Positions 6,611 to 8,184 of a DNA stretch of 8,184 nucleotides are shown here, one piece after another. Source of the DNA: Candidatus Omnitrophota bacterium (GTDB lineage Bacteria > Omnitrophota > Gorgyraeia > Gygaellales > Profunditerraquicolaceae); assembly GCA_903907475.1 (NCBI GenBank), contig CAIVOB010000171.1:1-8184 (forward strand), written 5' to 3'. The notes under the pieces are model-generated. The model was not told where the DNA came from. It saw only the letters and a program-made list of their open reading frames with translations, and made no database searches. The stretch's first letter is position 1. Each line of letters starts with the position of its first letter. Position numbers and translations under genes: made by a program.

Positions 6611-6623
6611 TGTGCGAATTTAT

Positions 6624-6677
6624 CCCGCCGAATATGCTAAAATTTTACAAAAATTTTAGCAGCGCAACTGAGGCGGG
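6624..6677. repeat. Nested inverted repeat after the reductase gene
   Basis: An inner perfect hairpin spans 6636-6660: an 11-bp arm GCTAAAATTTT, a 3-base loop, and its exact complement. It lies within an outer pair, CCCGCC at 6624-6629 and GGCGGG at 6672-6677. The structure fills most of the gap between the reductase stop (6696) and the nifU promoter region. It could end transcription of the upstream genes, but the stem is AT-rich and no T-run follows. The symmetry and GC-rich outer arms also suit a small dispersed repeat. Confidence 0.6.
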
Positions 6678-6695
6678 AGCGACCTTATTTTTACT

Positions 6696-7607
6696 TTAAA
6701 AATTATTACGCGCTAAATACCGGCTCGCGCTTAAACAAGCCTTCGCTCCTTCACCAGCGGCAATGATAATCTGTTTCTCCGCCACATTTGTCACATCTCC
6801 CGCGGCAAAGATTCCCGCGATATTAGTTTGGTTATTGACATCAATTTTAAGCTCTTGTAATTCATTCTTTTCTAAATCCTGCGCAAAATTTACGTTCGGC
6901 GTTAACCCCACCTCGACAAACACTCCCTGCACCGCCAACATTAGTTCTTTGCCATTACTGCTTATTTTAATGCTCTGCACAAATCTCTCCCCCAAAACTG
7001 CCATCACCTGGGAATGATTAAGGATCGTCACCTTGGTTTCAGTTTCGACTTTCTGACACATAATAGCATCCCCGAATAATTCCGGAGCACTATTAATAAG
7101 ATATATTTTTTGCGCGATTTTTATTAACTGCAAAACCGCGTCTAACGCTGAGTTTCCTCCGCCAATCACCGCGACAACTTTACCGCTAAAAAGCGGCCCA
7201 TCGCAGATCGCGCAATAAGTTAAACCACGATTCTTAAACTCTTTTTCACCCACCACGCCTAACTCTTTAGATCTTTTCCCGGAAGCAATAATCACCGCGC
7301 GCGCAACATATTCTGACTTATTGGTTTTTAATCTTACTACTGTCCCGGATTTTTTAAGCTCGAGCACCACTTCATCTTCCTTTAAAACAATCTGGTACTT
7401 CTGCAAATGCTCTTGAAATTTTTGCGCTAATTCCGGGCCAGTAATAAATTGATAACCGGTATAATTTTCAATATCGCCGCTCCAAGCCGCCTGTCCACCA
7501 ATATCCAAGCTAATGACTAGAAAATTTAACTTTTTTCTCGCCGCATAGACACTGGCCGTAATCCCCGCCGGTCCGGCTCCGATAATAATCAAATCGTAAA
7601 TTTGCAT
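6696..7607 (-). CDS. Thioredoxin-reductase-like flavoprotein with AhpF-type nucleotide site
   Basis: A 303-residue low-molecular-weight flavoprotein disulfide reductase. It has the FAD site GAGPAG (10-15), the redox pair CAIC followed by DGPLF (132-140), the second dinucleotide site GGGNSALDA (149-157), and the C-terminal FAD segment FAAGDVTN. The HRRDxxRA stretch that binds the NADPH phosphate in thioredoxin reductase is missing. In its place is LINSAPELFGDA, close to AhpF, which uses NADH. The ending KQIIIAAGEGAKACLSA is also AhpF-like, yet the N-terminal AhpF domains are absent. This resembles the free-standing Clostridium pasteurianum Cp34 protein, which passes electrons from NADH to a small glutaredoxin-like partner. 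The ATG at 7607, 4 nt after the glutaredoxin stop, starts at the canonical MQIYDLIIIGAG. The frame also has an earlier ATG at 7658 inside the upstream gene, which is rejected. The likely substrate is the adjacent glutaredoxin. Confidence 0.92.
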   Translation of the reverse strand: MQIYDLIIIGAGPAGITASVYAARKKLNFLVISLDIGGQAAWSGDIENYTGYQFITGPELAQKFQEHLQKYQIVLKEDEVVLELKKSGTVVRLKTNKSEYVARAVIIASGKRSKELGVVGEKEFKNRGLTYCAICDGPLFSGKVVAVIGGGNSALDAVLQLIKIAQKIYLINSAPELFGDAIMCQKVETETKVTILNHSQVMAVLGERFVQSIKISSNGKELMLAVQGVFVEVGLTPNVNFAQDLEKNELQELKIDVNNQTNIAGIFAAGDVTNVAEKQIIIAAGEGAKACLSASRYLARNNF

Positions 7608-7611
7608 CAAT

Positions 7612-7848
7612 TTATATTCCGAGGGCCTGCTTAATCTTTTCCTTGTCAAAGCCAACAATCACCTGGCCATCAATCTCAATTACTGGTACCCCCATCTGCC
7701 CGGTTTTTTTCATCATTTCATCCGCCGCCGCTTGATCTAAGCCAACGTCAAAATTAATAAACTCCACCGCGTTCTCTTTTAAAAACTCTTTAGCCCGAAT
7801 ACACCAAGGACAAGTAGCCGTACTATAAATTTTAACCGTTTTTGCCAT
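7612..7848 (-). CDS. Glutaredoxin-like redox protein, YruB type
   Basis: A 78-residue single-domain thioredoxin-fold protein, cytosolic, with no signal. The active site CPWC (13-16) follows the first strand KIYSTAT. The cis-proline loop is GVPVIEIDG, and the GFDKEKI segment near the C-terminus is typical of the YruB/NrdH-like group rather than glutathione-dependent glutaredoxins. It probably accepts electrons from the flavoprotein reductase encoded 4 nt downstream and reduces peroxiredoxin, ribonucleotide reductase or protein disulfides. The target is not in the window. GGAAGGAG precedes the ATG at a suitable distance. The gene overlaps the 3' end of the upstream FMN-barrel gene by 17 nt. Confidence 0.93.
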   Translation of the reverse strand: MAKTVKIYSTATCPWCIRAKEFLKENAVEFINFDVGLDQAAADEMMKKTGQMGVPVIEIDGQVIVGFDKEKIKQALGI

Positions 7849-8184
7849 TTTCTCCTTCCTTTCTTAAATGATGCGGAGTTAGATCAACAATCTCCTGAAC
7901 ATTAAGCGCGATAATATATTTCGGCTCCGGCAAAATCGCCTCCGGATGATGCCGCTGTCCTTTTTCTTCGGCTAAATGCTTAAGCAATCTCTTGGCTAAA
8001 CGCGAAGTGATATTATTCTCCCAGGAAGAAATCATGCTTTGGGTTAAATTATTATGCGGTAAAATTCGCGCCTCACCTTTGAGCGCGTATCCTTCAAATT
8101 TATATTCATCAATCGCGCTAATACTAATCTTTGCTAAACGCGTAATATTAGCCTTAGTTACCCCATGATAAAGATCGATGAGAA
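7832..8184 (-). CDS. FMN split-barrel (pyridoxamine-phosphate-oxidase-like) protein, 5' end cut off
   Basis: The frame is open to the right edge, giving the last 116 residues of a longer protein. An internal ATG at 8035 gives a 67-residue reading but is not the real start, because the frame continues upstream with conserved-looking sequence. The first visible part, LIDLYHGVTKANI, then AKISIS and YKFEGYALKGEARIL, follows the order of PNPOx-like flavin-binding split barrels: a strand with a flavin-contacting segment, a helix, then two strands. The tail has KYIIALNVQEIVDLTP, another barrel strand. Related proteins bind FMN or other flavins, but most have no known reaction, and this is not clearly true PdxH. 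It leads the glutaredoxin-reductase genes and overlaps the first of them, so a redox role is plausible. The family call is moderate because half the protein is missing. Confidence 0.7.
   Translation of the reverse strand, partial: LIDLYHGVTKANITRLAKISISAIDEYKFEGYALKGEARILPHNNLTQSMISSWENNITSRLAKRLLKHLAEEKGQRHHPEAILPEPKYIIALNVQEIVDLTPHHLRKEGENGKNG

Noticed and set aside
6763..7017. Plus-strand open frame of 84 codons
   Set aside because: It is antisense to the conserved C-terminal half of the reductase and looks like a shadow frame.
7608..7658. Upstream ATG at 7658 for the reductase gene
   Set aside because: It would overlap the glutaredoxin gene by 47 bases and add residues before the canonical FAD-binding start.
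1..8184. CRISPR array, tRNA, rRNA or transposase
   Set aside because: No regularly spaced repeats, cloverleaf sequences, rRNA-like stretches or transposase motifs were seen in the window.

Overview
The window is a compact block of low-GC bacterial DNA in which every convincing gene lies on the minus strand, so transcription runs from high to low coordinates. A TonB-dependent outer-membrane receptor with a signal peptide implies a two-membraned (Gram-negative) cell. A cysteine desulfurase, a NifU-type Fe-S carrier, a three-cysteine LarE and a glutaredoxin/flavoprotein-reductase pair suggest a metabolism rich in Fe-S and thiol chemistry, probably anaerobic. An uncultured lineage such as Omnitrophota or a relative would fit, but that placement is a weak impression from protein style, not a demonstrated result.

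Layout in transcription order. (1) 8184-6696: the 3' part of an FMN split-barrel (pyridoxamine-phosphate-oxidase-like) gene cut by the window edge, a 78-residue YruB-type glutaredoxin-like gene, and a thioredoxin-reductase-like flavoprotein whose pyridine-nucleotide site looks like that of AhpF. (2) 6695-6556: a short intergenic region with two inverted repeats, one of which overlaps a possible promoter. (3) 6555-2364: nifU C-terminal domain, larE, nifS, a HypE/PurM-superfamily ATP-binding protein of unknown substrate, and birA. These are packed with gaps of 2-14 nt or overlaps of 4-14 nt and look like one operon. (4) 2345-2309: a promoter with both hexamers matching the sigma-70 consensus, overlapped by a degenerate BirA-operator-like dyad. 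(5) 2308-521: the TonB-dependent receptor gene. (6) 446-153: a small ABM-like (dimeric alpha/beta barrel) gene with a strong Shine-Dalgarno sequence. (7) 152-1: a GC-rich stretch of unlike composition with a stem-loop and a repeated 12-mer.

Working together: NifS would release sulfur from cysteine, NifU would carry Fe-S clusters, and LarE (C96, C99, C176) would use an Fe-S cluster and ATP to insert sulfur into a substrate. The HypE-like protein is translationally placed between NifS and BirA and may activate a related substrate. BirA is the HTH-containing, bifunctional form. The receptor promoter may be under its control, which would make the receptor a candidate for uptake of biotin or a precursor. 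The sulfur-transfer cluster with an orphan HypE-like enzyme and the BirA/receptor regulatory link are the two points most worth following.
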